Below, piece by piece: positions 55,730 to 64,000 of a stretch of 64,000 bases of DNA (position 1 is its first letter; every line of letters starts with the position of its first letter). A model generated the notes under the pieces. It was not told the DNA's origin and did not search any database. It was given only the letters and a program-made list of their open reading frames with translations. A program made the translations under genes and the position numbers. Location of the stretch: NCBI RefSeq assembly GCF_007565055.1, contig NC_044563.1:97053489-97117488 (forward strand), in the 5' to 3' direction. Source of the stretch: Rhinopithecus roxellana. Lineage: Eukaryota > Chordata > Mammalia > Primates > Cercopithecidae.

Positions 55730-56935
55730 ACTGACTCCCTGTCTTCACCACGTATTTTATCTTCCACCTACTCCAGTCAGCTTTTGTCCTTTAAGACTTC
55801 TGTGACCATGCATTCTCTTGGGGTTTCTCCCACCTTCTCAGTCCTTTTCAGTCTCCTTGCTGGCTTCACCTCTCTCCCCTCTAAACACTGCTTTGACCAC
55901 CCAAAGGCTCAGAACATTGGTCTTCTGTCTGTACTCTCTTCCGAGGGGATTTCACCTAATTCCATGGTCTCGAATAACATCTATTATGCCCAGTGGGTCT
56001 CTTCCATCCTCTCGCCACCAAGCTTCAGATCACACTCTCTGACATACTCATATCTCAAATGTAAGATGGCAAAACAAGATCTCATGATTCTCCTCCACCC
56101 CAAACCGGCTCTTCCCATCTCAACAATATGAATGCTATCCACTCAGGTGCTCGAGCCCTGAGGAGTCATCTTTGCCTCTTCTCTTTCTCTCACAGACTTT
56201 ATTCAGTCCATCATGAAGGCATGAAGAGCCTACTTCCTAAACATAGCCTGAATGTGACCATTACTGTGCTACCACCCTCAGGCAAGCCACTGCTAACTCC
56301 TGCATGGACAAGGGCAACAGCCTCAGCTGCTCTCCTGCCTCCCCCTGCAGTGGCCACCTACAATCCAATCTCCTCACAGTGATCGTTCTAAAAACACAAA
56401 CCAAATCATGCCACTTCCCTGCTTAAAACCCTCCAACGACCTTTCACTGGACTTAGAATAAAGTAAGAAAATTCCTCACCCTGGCTCACAAAGCTTTGCG
56501 GCACTTACCTCTCTCCTACCTGTGACCTCCCCTCATGCCACTTTCTCCCTTGTGCACCACATTCCAGCTACTTGGCCTTCCTGCTCCTTAAACTCCAAGC
56601 TCTTTTCTGCCTTAAGCCCTTGCCCTGGCTGTTCGCTCTTCCCGAAATGCCTTGCCAACTCATCATCACATGATGTCTCCTTCTTGTCATTCAAATTTTA
56701 CTTTAAACGTTGCCTATTCAGAAACACCATCCCGATCTCCCAGTACAACCAAGCCACCCAGTCACTCCACATCACATCACCTTATTTTAACTTTCTGCAC
56801 AGTAGTAACCACAATCTGATATTATTATTCGTGTTTTTTACTTATCTTCTACTCCCTTCCCTCTACTATTAGATTGCAAGTTCCATGAGCACCTCGTCTG
56901 TTTTTTGTTCCCAATGCCTAGAACAACGTGTGAAC
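55730..56935 (+). mobile_element. L2 LINE, about 1.2 kb, including ORF2 3' part
   Basis: Forward L2 order over 1.2 kb: GGTCTCGAATAACATCTATT, CATACTCATATCTCAAATGT, TCTTTGCCTCTTCTCTTTCT, GCCACTTCCCTGCTTAAAAC, CCTCCAACGACCTTTCACTG, GCAAGTTCCATGAGCACCTC. The longest L2 copy in the window. Frames are broken; open stretches at 55580-56131 and 56128-56382 are remnants, not genes. Confidence 0.85.
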
Positions 56936-56939
56936 GTGT

Positions 56940-57265
56940 GGCACACAGGAAAATTGTAATAATATCAACTGATGCAGTTATGAGCCAGAGAGGCCCACTG
57001 ATAGCAAGATTCTGATGGCCCCAGCCAACTCAACTTCACACACACATATACGAGGCAGGGCAACAGAACCGCAGCAAGGCCCTATCCTCAGGTCTGTAAA
57101 TGTCACCCATTAGTATTTTCAACTATTGTGCAAGAACCCAAACAGAAAAGGAGGTTCCGGGGTTTTCTTGAAATAAGCCGCTTTACTCCTAACAGTAGTA
57201 GTTCTGACTCACATTCGCCGAAGTACACCCAGTACTAGTCAGACCACCATCCAGACCTTTGGCGA
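56940..57265. other. Unique intronic sequence at the island's downstream edge
   Basis: No repeat recognised; CpG frequency begins to rise near 57170. Confidence 0.45.
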
Positions 57266-57345
57266 GTTGATTCATTCAGTGAACAAACATTTACCGAGTG
57301 CCTACTCTCTGTCGGGCACTGGGGCAAGAGGTCAAAAGCAGTTTC
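57266..57345 (-). mobile_element. L2/MIR 3' end fragment
   Basis: GATTCATTCAGTGAACAAAC, ATTTACCGAGTGCCTACTCT, GTCGGGCACTGGGGCAAG in reverse L2 order, with retained CpGs. Confidence 0.65.
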
Positions 57346-58192
57346 TGGCCTCCCGGACCTCAGCAGGCAGAAGGAAACACGCTGCAACACAGGCTCCCGC
57401 CGGAGTGGGAAAGCAAAACCTGTACTGGCATAGGAGCCTGACCCGCGCCTTCACTTACTGCGCCCCAATCAGACATGGACTGATCCTACAGACCCAGGGT
57501 AACCTGGCTGGTGCCCCAACGCTCCGGGGTTTTTGCGGAAAAGTTGCCCCTGGACTAACCCAGGCAGGAGCAAGAGCCCAGTTCAGCTCCGGCCGAAGAG
57601 ACGCGGAGCGCTCGAGGAACGTCATTGGTTGACCAGTTCCCCTCCCTCCCCGCAGGCCCGCGCAGTGGATGGAGGCCGGGGGCGAGGTTCCGACTCTCCA
57701 CGACCATCCCAGAGACTGTGGCCGGAGAAGGGGGTCCTCCTAAACGAGATTCCCCTAGTCTCTCCCTCTCCCCACTCCAACCCCGCAGGAGGCCCACACC
57801 AGGACAGAACTCCTCGTTCTACTCCCCCCACCCGAGCCCATCCCGGTCCCGGCACCCGCCTCTCCCGGCGGGGCGCCGTCCGAGACCCCAGAGGGCAGGC
57901 GTGCTCAGCACTCACCCCAGCACCCGAATCCAGCCGGATTGCAAGGTCCAGGGCGCAGAGTCTGCGGCCCCTTCCCCGCTCCGCCCAGGTCCCCACCGTA
58001 GATGCGGCCCCCACCGCCTCCCTCTCTGAGGCCGCCAAACAACTCGGGCACACAAAACCCTGAGTGCGGCCGCGGCGCAGCGCGCGCCAACGAGCCCGGG
58101 CCGGCGGGAGCAGAGGGAGGGCTGGGCGCCCGGCGGGAACCTGGAGGGACCCTCGCGGCACAGGTGCGAGCGCGGCTGCCCCACTCACTCAC

Positions 58193-58250
58193 TCGATGAA
58201 GTAGCTGGCGCCCTCCTCCGTGAAGCCCTCCTCCCAGCCGCGGGGCAGGT
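58193..58250 (-). CDS. PLEKHA7: PLEKHA7 coding exon 3 (start of WW domain 2)
   Basis: The acceptor TTTCCGCAG ends at 58251. The exon completes Asp55 and runs DLPRGWEEGFTEEGASYFI, ending with two bases of codon 74. Trp60 is the first signature Trp of WW domain 2; the second half of that domain must lie in exon 4, which I could not find in this window. Length is 58 bp. The donor at 58192 lies in a GTGA tandem (GAGTGAGTGAGTGGGG), giving several overlapping GT sites. The first is preferred because it keeps the frame; using the next would read ATC GAG TGA, a stop. Confidence 0.93.
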
Positions 58251-58331
58251 CTGCGGAAACGCCAGAAAAGTCCAGTCAAACTTGGGCAGCCGCGGCGCGC
58301 CCCCCCCCCCACCCGCCGGCCCGGCGCCCAC
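58251..58331 (-). other. PLEKHA7: PLEKHA7 intron 2 (81 bp)
   Basis: GT...AG intron of 81 bp. On the sense strand a G-rich tract (GGGTGGGGGGGGGGG, 58298-58317) starts about 14 bases after the donor. G runs beside a donor are a recognised intronic splicing-enhancer arrangement in short GC-rich introns. The acceptor side has TTTGAC and TGGACTTTTC before TTTCCGCAG. Confidence 0.9.
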
Positions 58332-58408
58332 CTGAGCGGATCATGTGGCCCGAGTTGACTGGCTCCCCGGTGCGCGGGTGCAGCCAGGTCGTGCGGCGGA
58401 GCTGGTCA
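58332..58408 (-). CDS. PLEKHA7: PLEKHA7 coding exon 2 (second half of WW domain 1)
   Basis: The acceptor (CTCTCTGCCCGCAG) precedes 58408. The exon completes Asn29 and encodes residues 30-54, beginning DQLRRTTWLHPRTGEP. Trp37 and Pro40 are the second signature Trp and the terminal Pro of WW domain 1; Trp15 to Trp37 is 22 residues, the normal WW spacing. A CTAAC branch-point candidate lies about 25 bases before the acceptor. The exon ends TCAG, with donor GTGGGC at 58331-58326, leaving one base of codon 55. Length is 77 bp. Residue 34 reads Arg here; my recollection of the human protein has Cys at this position, which needs checking. Confidence 0.94.
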
Positions 58409-58519
58409 CTGCGGGCAGAGAGGTGCACCTGTTAGCGCCGCCACAGCCCATGGGGCGCCCGCCCTGCCCCCGCTCAGCGCCCCTACCCCCGCGCCCCCAC
58501 CCGCGTCCCCGCGTCGCAC
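58409..58519 (-). other. PLEKHA7: PLEKHA7 intron 1 (111 bp)
   Basis: GT...AG intron between coding exons 1 and 2, GC-rich throughout, with several G triplets on the transcribed-sense strand (GGGGGC, GGGCGG) and a short pyrimidine tract. It is close to the lower size limit for vertebrate introns. Confidence 0.9.
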
Positions 58520-58605
58520 TTGATGAAGAAGACGCGGCCGTCCCGGCACACCCCGTAGGACCAGTGCTCAGGTAAAGTGTCCCGCCCGACCGTCGCCGCC
58601 GCCAT
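58520..58605 (-). CDS. PLEKHA7: PLEKHA7 coding exon 1 (start codon, first half of WW domain 1)
   Basis: Read on the minus strand, the ATG at 58605-58603 opens 28 codons plus two bases, starting MAAATVGRDTLPEHWSYG. This matches the N-terminus of PLEKHA7 as I remember it. PLEKHA7 is a WW/PH-domain adaptor of the zonula adhaerens that binds p120-catenin and links cadherin junctions to microtubule minus ends and PDZD11. Trp15 is the first signature Trp of WW domain 1. The start context has A at -3 and G at +4, and no other ATG occurs on this strand between 58606 and about 59075, so this is the first AUG. The exon ends ATC AA followed by donor GTGCGA at 58519, splitting Asn29 (phase 2). The donor is non-consensus at +3 to +6. 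The gene is confident from the three collinear exons. Confidence 0.95.
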
Positions 58606-59060
58606 GTTCGCCGAGCGCGGAGCCGCCGCGGGGTGGGGGGGAGGGGGCGGGGGCGCGGGCGGGGTTGGAGGCGGTGGCGGGGGCTCGGCCTGCGCGTGGC
58701 CCGGCGGTGTCGCGGGGCGCTCCAGGCAGGCGCGGGCTCCTCGGGGAGCGACTGCCTGGCCCGGTCCTGGCTACCGGAGTTCGCCGCCTCACGGGCCGGC
58801 CCAGCGCGGTGCCCGCGGCCTTTGTCCTCACGCCTTCCCCGCCCCCAGCCTGCTGGTGCCGGCGCTCCCCTTTGCCCCCGAGGCCAGGAGACCCGGGCTG
58901 CGCGGGGGGCCGCTGGCGGGCGCGCCTGGCAGCTTCGGGGCGCACGGTTGGACCCGACCAACTCCGAAAACGGCGCGCACCCGAACGCTCAGTAAACCCC
59001 CGCCGACCCGCACCACAGAACTTCCCGACCCGGGAACTCCGCTCGTATGTGAACCGAGTT
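58606..59060 (-). promoter_or_regulatory. PLEKHA7: PLEKHA7 5'UTR and TATA-less promoter
   Basis: GC-box motifs (GGGCGGGG near 58655, CCCCGCCCCC near 58838-58847) and no TATA box. The sequence around the start codon (CGAACATGGCGGCGGC) resembles a YY1 element, as seen at many CpG-island promoters where the initiator ATG is embedded in the site. The transcription start cannot be placed from sequence; it should lie within a few hundred bases above 58605. Confidence 0.75.
58628..58682 (+). promoter_or_regulatory. G-rich tract, G-quadruplex candidate
   Basis: On the plus strand a run of G blocks (GGGG, GGGGGGG, GGGGG, GGGGG, GGG, GGGG) separated by one to a few bases begins about 25 bp upstream of the PLEKHA7 ATG. 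It is the template strand for PLEKHA7, so any quadruplex would form in template DNA; the mRNA would be C-rich. Confidence 0.65.
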
Positions 59061-59084
59061 AACACTCAGGTTCCTGCCATATTC

Positions 59085-59215
59085 CCAGCCTCCGTCTCTT
59101 CCCCTGTAAGGTTAATCGAGTCTCCACGGGATTGTTGTGTAGATTAAATGAAGTAACAATCGCATAAAGTGCTTAACTGGACCCTGGCACGTAGTAGGTG
59201 ATCTATCAATGGCAG
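59085..59215 (+). mobile_element. MIR SINE
   Basis: CCGTCTCTTCCCCTGTAAGG, TTGTTGTGTAGATTAAATGA, CCTGGCACGTAGTAGGTGAT. The first repeat upstream of the promoter. Confidence 0.83.
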
Positions 59216-59474
59216 GCCAAGCACGATTTCATTTTCCCAAGTTTTCAGCTAGGATGTGAAACAGGAGGGAGCAGGGTTACCCCCACACACTCCTGAGGTT
59301 GCAGGGTTTGCAGGCTCTTGCCTTCAGGTCCTGTTAAGTAACAGAGTGAAGGGGTGTTGAGGGCTCGGCAGCACGTCCATCTCTGGAAGAGCGGCGGCCA
59401 GGCGGGGCCTCTAGTGGGGCCTTGCAAAGCTCTTTGCAGTGGCAGTACCCTCTCATATTCGGGTCTTTACTGCT

Positions 59475-59724
59475 ATCTTATCTCCTCGGGGAGCCCTCCC
59501 TGAGCCCTCTGCAAAGAAAATCCTTTCCCTTCTTCCCTCGCTATTTCATTACTGGTTTGCATTTAATTGATGTTCTTATTTGTGTTTGTCTTGTTTGTTG
59601 TATATTAGTTCCAACATGTCAGCGGGATGAGAGAAGGGGCTTTGATCTACCTCATACACTGCCTTGTCTCCAATGCCTGGAACAGCGCCTGACTCATGTA
59701 TGCATTATGCATTCAATAACTGCA
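59475..59724 (+). mobile_element. L2 LINE 3' end interrupted by an Alu
   Basis: GGGGAGCCCTCCCTGAGCCC, TTGTCTCCAATGCCTGGAAC, TATGCATTCAATAACTGCAG; its tail resumes after the Alu at about 60056. Confidence 0.75.
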
Positions 59725-59730
59725 GGATGG

Positions 59731-60011
59731 GGTGGGGCGCAGTGGCTCACACCTGTAATCCCATCACTCTGGGAGGTCGAGGCGGGTGAATCACTTGAGG
59801 TCAGGGGTTCTAGTCCAGGTTGGCCAACATGGTGAAACCCCGTCTCTACCAAAAAAATACAAAAGCTAGCGGGGCGTGGGGGCGGGCGCCTGTAATCCCA
59901 GCTACTCAGGAGACTGAGGCTGGAAAATCGCTTGAACCAGGGAGGCAGTGGTTGCAGTGAGCCGAGATCGTGCCGCTGCACTGCAGCCTGGGCAACAGCG
60001 AGACTCTGTCT

Positions 60012-60055
<44 letters not shown>
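59731..60055 (+). mobile_element. Alu, full length (AluS type), 43-A tail
   Basis: Both arms; uninterrupted A43 at 60013-60055. Duplication CTGCAGGAT on both sides (about 59721-59729 and 60057-60065). Confidence 0.93.
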
Positions 60056-60059
<4 letters not shown>

Positions 60060-60104
60060 CAGGATAAGTGAATGAAACATACTCCACACTCAGACTCCCG
60101 GCCA

Positions 60105-60131
60105 CATACACACACACACACACACACACAC
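60105..60131 (+). repeat. (CA)n microsatellite
   Basis: About 12 CA units. Confidence 0.93.
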
Positions 60132-60134
60132 TGA

Positions 60135-60540
60135 GCAAAGATAGCTGTGGTCAGGCCCAGCCTTCCAGGGACATAGGCTCTGATTGATGGGAAGAGGCGC
60201 ACCTGAAAGTGAGACTGTATGCAATGTGAGCCCTAGTTATTCAGAAAGGTGCCCGGACAGGTGGAATTAGGCTGGACCCTGAAGGACTGGTTAGGTTTGA
60301 CTGGGAAAAGAGCACTCCAGAGGGGAGGGATGGGAGAGCATGTACATAATTTTGGGAGGGGTGTGAGATGTTGAGGAGACCATAAAGGGGCCCTTCCTTG
60401 AGAACAGACAGTGGTGTTGGGGAAGGAGGCATTTATGAGTTAGAAGAGGGAGCTGTTTGTGGAGGACGAGGGACACCTGTCTGAGGGAGCCTCCTGCCTC
60501 TGAGGAGGTTGTTGAGCAAATGAAAATAGGAAAGTGGTGT
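60135..60540. other. Upstream intergenic sequence, possible reverse L2 debris
   Basis: GGCTGGACCCTGAAGGACTG and AAAGAGCACTCCAGAGGGGA loosely follow reverse L2. Otherwise unclassified. Confidence 0.4.
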
Positions 60541-60748
60541 GTTTTGCTAGCTAAACATTGATTTTAAATAATAAATGGGCAAAGGATATGAACACACAGT
60601 TAATAGAAAAGTAATACAGATAGCTTTTAAGCAAATGAAAAGATACTGAGCCACCTCATAATAGGAGAACTAAAACTTAAGATTAGGGTGAAATACTATT
60701 TTTTTAGATGTCAGATTGGAAAAGATATACAGATTAGAAAAGATATTG

Positions 60749-61030
60749 GCTGGGCATGGTGGCTCACACCTGTAATCCCAGCACTTTGGGAGGCCAAGGT
60801 GGATGGATCGCTTGAGATCAGGAGTTCGAGACCAACCTGGCCAACATGGTGAAACCTTGTCTCTACTAAAAACACAAAAATAACTGGGTGTGGTGGCGCA
60901 TGCCTGTAATCCCAGCTACTCGGGAGGCTGAGGCAGGAGAATCACTTGAACCCAGGAGGTGGAGGTTTCAGTGAGCTGAGATCACTGCACTCCAGCCTGG
61001 GCCACAGAGTGAGACTCTGTCTCAAAGAAG
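60749..61030 (+). mobile_element. Alu, full length (AluS type)
   Basis: GGCTGGGCATGGTGGCTCAC to AGTGAGACTCTGTCTCAAAG; very short tail. Confidence 0.92.
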
Positions 61031-61402
61031 AGAGAAAGAAAACATATTGTAGAGAAAGACATTCTTGTTCATTGTTGATGGGACTTTAAAATGTTTGAGC
61101 CTCTTTGAAGGCAATTTGGCACAGCTATTCCAACCTGAATGTCTTTGACCTAGCAATTTCATGTCAGAAATCTATCCTACATTAGTGCTCACATGGGGCA
61201 CAAATTCCAGTGTTCTATTCACTGCAGCATTGTCAGTAATTACAAAGAACTGGAGATAACCTTAATGTCTATCAAAAAGGAACGGTTGATTAAACTGGCA
61301 CATTCCTCAACAACAACAACAACAAAAGAATGCTATGCAGCTGTTAAAAAGCATGAGCCAGATCCTTACGTACTGATATAGAATGGTCTTTAAGATATTA
61401 TA

Positions 61403-61700
61403 TGGGCCAGATGCAGTGCCTCATGCCTGTAATCCCAGTAATTTGGGAGGCTGAGACATGAGGATGGCTTGAGTCTAGGAATTCAAGACCAGCCTGGGCA
61501 ACATGGCAAAACCCCATCTCTACAAAAGATACATTAGCCAGGCATGGTGGCACATACCTATAGTTCCAGCTACTTGGGAGGCTGAGGTGGGAGGATCGCT
61601 TGAGCCCTGGAAGTTGAGGCTTGGTGAGCCATGATTGGGCCACTACACTGTATTCTGGGTGACAGAGCAAGACACCATCTCTAAATAAATAAATAAATAA
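61403..61700 (+). mobile_element. Alu, full length (AluJ type) with (AAAT)n tail
   Basis: GGGCCAGATGCAGTGCCTCA start; AAATAAATAAATAAATAAAG tail. Confidence 0.9.
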
Positions 61701-62144
61701 AGTGAAAAGGCAGGCTGCAGTACTGTGCATGTGATATGCTACTGTTAATATACAGATATAGTCCCTACACTGTCAAGAATCAGGTAAAGTGATTGCCTCT
61801 GAGGAAGGAAACTCTAATAGGAATGGTAGGAGATTTACTTTACCTTGTTTCCACTTTCATACTGTTTGATCTTTTTATCATTTAAAGCATATACATATAG
61901 ATACATAGAATAATACAGTTCATTAATAGGTCCAACAAGAGATACCCTGAAATTATCTCAGTAAGTGCCAAAATATGTAATCAATAAAACTCAGTGTGTA
62001 TCACTGATTTTCAAAATTTTATGTTGGAAACTAAAATAAAAAATAATGACAAAAGAGTATGCAAAGAAACTACATTGCTAGTGGGATGTAAAATGATACA
62101 GCCACTCTGAAAAATAGTTTGGCAGTTTCTTTAAAAAGTAAACT

Positions 62145-62435
62145 TTTTTTTGAGCCAGTCTCATTCTGTCACCCAGGCTGGAGTGCAGTGGCACAATCTC
62201 AGCTCACTGTAACCTCTGTCTCCTGGGTTCAAGCAATTCTCCTGCCTCAGCCTCCCGAGTAGCTGGAATTACAGGTATTTGCCACCAAGCCCAGCTAATT
62301 TTTGTATTTTTAGCAGAGTCAGGGTTTCACTATGTTGGCCAGGCTGGTCTTGAATTTCTGACCTCAAATGATTCACCCACCTCAGCCTCCCAAAGTGCTG
62401 GGATTACAGGTGCAAGCCACTGTGCCTGGCCAAAA
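62145..62435 (-). mobile_element. Alu, full length (AluS type)
   Basis: TTTTTTTTGAGCCAGTCTCA to CCACTGTGCCTGGCC. Confidence 0.92.
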
Positions 62436-62889
62436 ACTAAACACTTATCATATAACCCAGCATTCACACTCCTAGGCATTTATCCCAGCAAAAATGAAAC
62501 GTTTTTTAAAAACTTGTACATAATTATTCACAGCAGCTTTACTTATAATAGGCAAAAACTGGAAATAAGCAAATGTCCTATGATAGGTAAATTGTTAAAC
62601 AACTGTGATATATCTATAACATGGAATACAACTCAGTAATGAAAAGGAATTGATACATACCACTTGGACGGATCTCAAGACATTATGTTGAGAAATAAAA
62701 AAAGCCAATCTGAAAAGGTCTATAATGTTCTCAAAATACATTTTTTTTAAATGTAGAAATGGAGAACTGATTATTAGTGGTTGCCAGGAGTTAGGGATGG
62801 TGGTGGGGAGTGGGAGGATGTAACTATAAGGGAATAGCATGAGGGAGATCTTTGTAGTGATGAAATAATTCTATGTTTTTGTGGGGTTT

Positions 62890-63198
62890 TATGTTTTGTT
62901 TTGTTTTGTTTTTGAGACAGAGCCTCCTTCTGTCACCCAGACTAAAGTACAGTGATACAATCTCAGCTCACTGCAACCTCCACCACCAGGTTTAAACTAT
63001 TCTCATGCCTCAGCTCCCCCAAGTAGCTGGGATTACAGGCACACACCACCACGCCTGGCTAATTTTTTTGTATTTTTAGTAGAGCCAGGGTTTCACCATG
63101 TTGGCCAGGCTGGTCTTGAATTCCTGGCATCAAGTGATCTGCTCTCCTTGGCCTCCCAAAGTACTGGAATTATAGGCATGAGCCACTGCACCTGACCA
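62890..63198 (-). mobile_element. Alu, full length (AluS type)
   Basis: (TTTTG)n tail, GAGACAGAGCCTCCTTCTGT to CCACTGCACCTGACC. Confidence 0.92.
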
Positions 63199-63440
63199 TA
63201 ATTCTTTATCTTGACTGCAATCATAGTTACACACAAATTGACACATAAAACAACAGAAGTATTTAAACACATTGTATCAATGTCAGTTTCCTGGTTTTGA
63301 TATTGTTCTGTAGTTAAATAAGATGTAACCATTGGGGGAAACTGAGTGAAGGGTAAACAGAGACCTCTCTATTCATCTTTGCAAATTCCTGTGTCTATAA
63401 TTATCTCAAAATTAAAAATTATTTTAAAATGTGTTAGAAA

Positions 63441-63845
63441 ATTACAAATAACCAAATGTTTAATTTGAGAGTATCTCTCTTAGACAAACAGAAACATTCT
63501 TTAACAATGAAACATTAAAGACCAAAGATCATATGGCTAGTTATAGAACATAGACCAGACTCCAACCCTGTCCAGGGCCCTTTCTGACCTAATTATCTCA
63601 GGACAAAGCACCATCAACTGTGATAATAGGAGCTTTTTGTACAGAGGCTCTTTCCCTTGATTGGCCCTGGTGAAGGACTTTATTTTACACTAGATGCTCC
63701 TGATGTACATGGCACTAAGCCATCAACTTGAATGCAAAATAGTCCATCTTCAGAAATAAATCAAAATGTGATTCAGTCAACCAAACATGTGCCCAGGAAT
63801 TTTCAGCTTCCAAGTAACCAATAGTTTGTTACTTTCCTTTACTCT
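63441..63845. other. Unique upstream intergenic sequence
   Basis: No repeat or gene recognised. Confidence 0.4.
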
Positions 63846-63849
63846 CAAG

Positions 63850-63990
63850 GAGACAGCATGGCATGATGGAAGAACATGGCCTCTGGGGTCAAACAGATCT
63901 GGGTTGGACTGAGGTTGCTGCCCTCTCAGTAAACTCTGTGACCTTGGACACACCACATCTCCTTATTTATTGAACATCTGTTGGTAGTAG
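63850..63990 (+). mobile_element. MIR SINE
   Basis: ACAGCATGGCATGATGGAAG, TCTGGGGTCAAACAGATCTG, CTCTGTGACCTTGGACACAC. It runs to the window edge. Confidence 0.85.
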
Positions 63991-64000
63991 ATACTACAAC

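Larger units (their letters stand above)
1..58192 (-). other. PLEKHA7: PLEKHA7 intron 3, 5' part (continues beyond the window)
   Basis: From the exon 3 donor to the left edge I found no exon that could encode the rest of WW domain 2 or later PLEKHA7 domains (PH, coiled coils). The stretch is interspersed repeats plus unique sequence, so it is read as intron 3. A short exon could be missed by eye. Human association signals for blood pressure and angle-closure glaucoma have been mapped to PLEKHA7 introns; whether their orthologous bases lie here cannot be told from sequence alone. Confidence 0.8.
57530..59060. promoter_or_regulatory. CpG island covering PLEKHA7 5'UTR, exons 1-3 and proximal intron 3
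   Basis: About 1.5 kb with very high GC and frequent CpG, in sharp contrast to the AT-richer, CpG-poor DNA on both sides. It contains no interspersed repeats. It is the only such island in the window and is centred on the PLEKHA7 start codon. Long open frames on both strands here result from the low density of AT-rich stop codons. Confidence 0.93.
60545..61925 (+). mobile_element. Old L1 3' part with two nested Alus
   Basis: L1 motifs before, between and after the Alus: GGGCAAAGGATATGAACACA; CTAGCAATTTCATGTCAGAA and CACTGCAGCATTGTCAGTAA; AAGTGATTGCCTCTGAGGAA. Alus fill 60749-61030 and 61403-61700. Confidence 0.8.
62040..63440 (+). mobile_element. L1 3' end (L1MA/MB type) with two nested reverse Alus
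   Basis: TGGGATGTAAAATGATACAG; TTATCATATAACCCAGCATT, CTTATAATAGGCAAAAACTG; TTGCCAGGAGTTAGGGATGG; a terminal ATTATCTCAAAATTAAAAAT. Alus at 62145-62435 and 62890-63198. Confidence 0.85.

Noticed and set aside
55580..56131. 183-codon open frame
   Set aside because: Much of it is L2 LINE sequence in a chance open stretch; the frame does not continue through the element.
57533..58063. Long open frames on both strands across 57.5-59.1 kb (for example 57533-58063 plus, 57622-58188 minus, 58341-58961 minus)
   Set aside because: They lie in the CpG island, where stop codons are rare, and overlap each other and the PLEKHA7 exons in other frames. No domains recognised.
1..58192. PLEKHA7 exon 4 within the intron
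   Set aside because: Looked for a segment encoding the rest of WW domain 2 after Asp74 on the minus strand and did not find one. A spliced alignment of PLEKHA7 cDNA would settle it.
1..64000. CRISPR arrays, operons, prophage or other microbial systems
   Set aside because: The window is primate nuclear DNA: spliced gene, Alu/MIR/L1/L2 content, CpG island. The regularly spaced short repeats are microsatellites.
59060..64000. A second gene sharing the bidirectional CpG-island promoter
   Set aside because: The upstream flank contains only MIR, L2, L1 and Alu sequence and no recognisable exon within 5 kb.

Overview
This window is primate genomic DNA. It has the dense Alu/MIR/L1/L2 texture of a euchromatic intron and a single CpG island near its right end. 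Two young Alu copies (9963-10252 and 28585-28890) carry the diagnostic bases of the AluYR lineage: CTCAAGCCTG near the 5' end, GAGACGGGTGGATCA, and ATCCGGCCACTGCAC in the right arm. AluYR expanded in Old World monkeys, so I infer a cercopithecid (macaque, baboon or vervet type) rather than human.

The one protein-coding gene I can support is PLEKHA7 on the minus strand. Its first three coding exons lie in the CpG island (58520-58605, 58332-58408, 58193-58250). They encode residues 1-73 plus two bases of codon 74: the first WW domain and the start of the second. They are separated by unusually small, GC-rich introns of 111 and 81 bp. Everything from 58192 down to base 1 appears to be the 5' part of the very large intron 3; I found no further PLEKHA7 exon in it. 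Bases from about 58606 to 59060 are 5'UTR and promoter, and 59060-64000 is upstream intergenic DNA.

Intron layout by region: 1-3.5 kb holds Alus and L1 3' ends. At 3.5-9 kb there is mostly unique sequence with MIRs, a strong 69-nt hairpin (4692-4760) and an L1. At 9-17.4 kb there are Alus, including the first AluYR, and a TG microsatellite. At 17.4-23 kb there is a 240-bp direct duplication (18156 and 21368), old L1s and a Tigger-type MITE. At 23-29 kb lie a three-monomer Alu composite and the second AluYR. At 29-40 kb there are L2s, a 34-bp inverted repeat and two more local duplications. At 40-50 kb there are MIRs, Alus and a fourth local duplication. At 50-57 kb lie tandem Alus, an 80-bp MADE1 mariner MITE and a long L2 copy. 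The 59-64 kb flank is L2, then two L1 3' ends with nested Alus.

There is no operon, CRISPR array or microbial system here. Nearly all the long open frames are translated Alu sequence or CpG-island sequence. The most interesting signals are structural: the hairpins, the local duplications, and the splice architecture of the first three exons. Repeat family names were assigned by eye from consensus features; subfamily calls are tentative and boundaries are good to about 10 bp unless target-site duplications are given.
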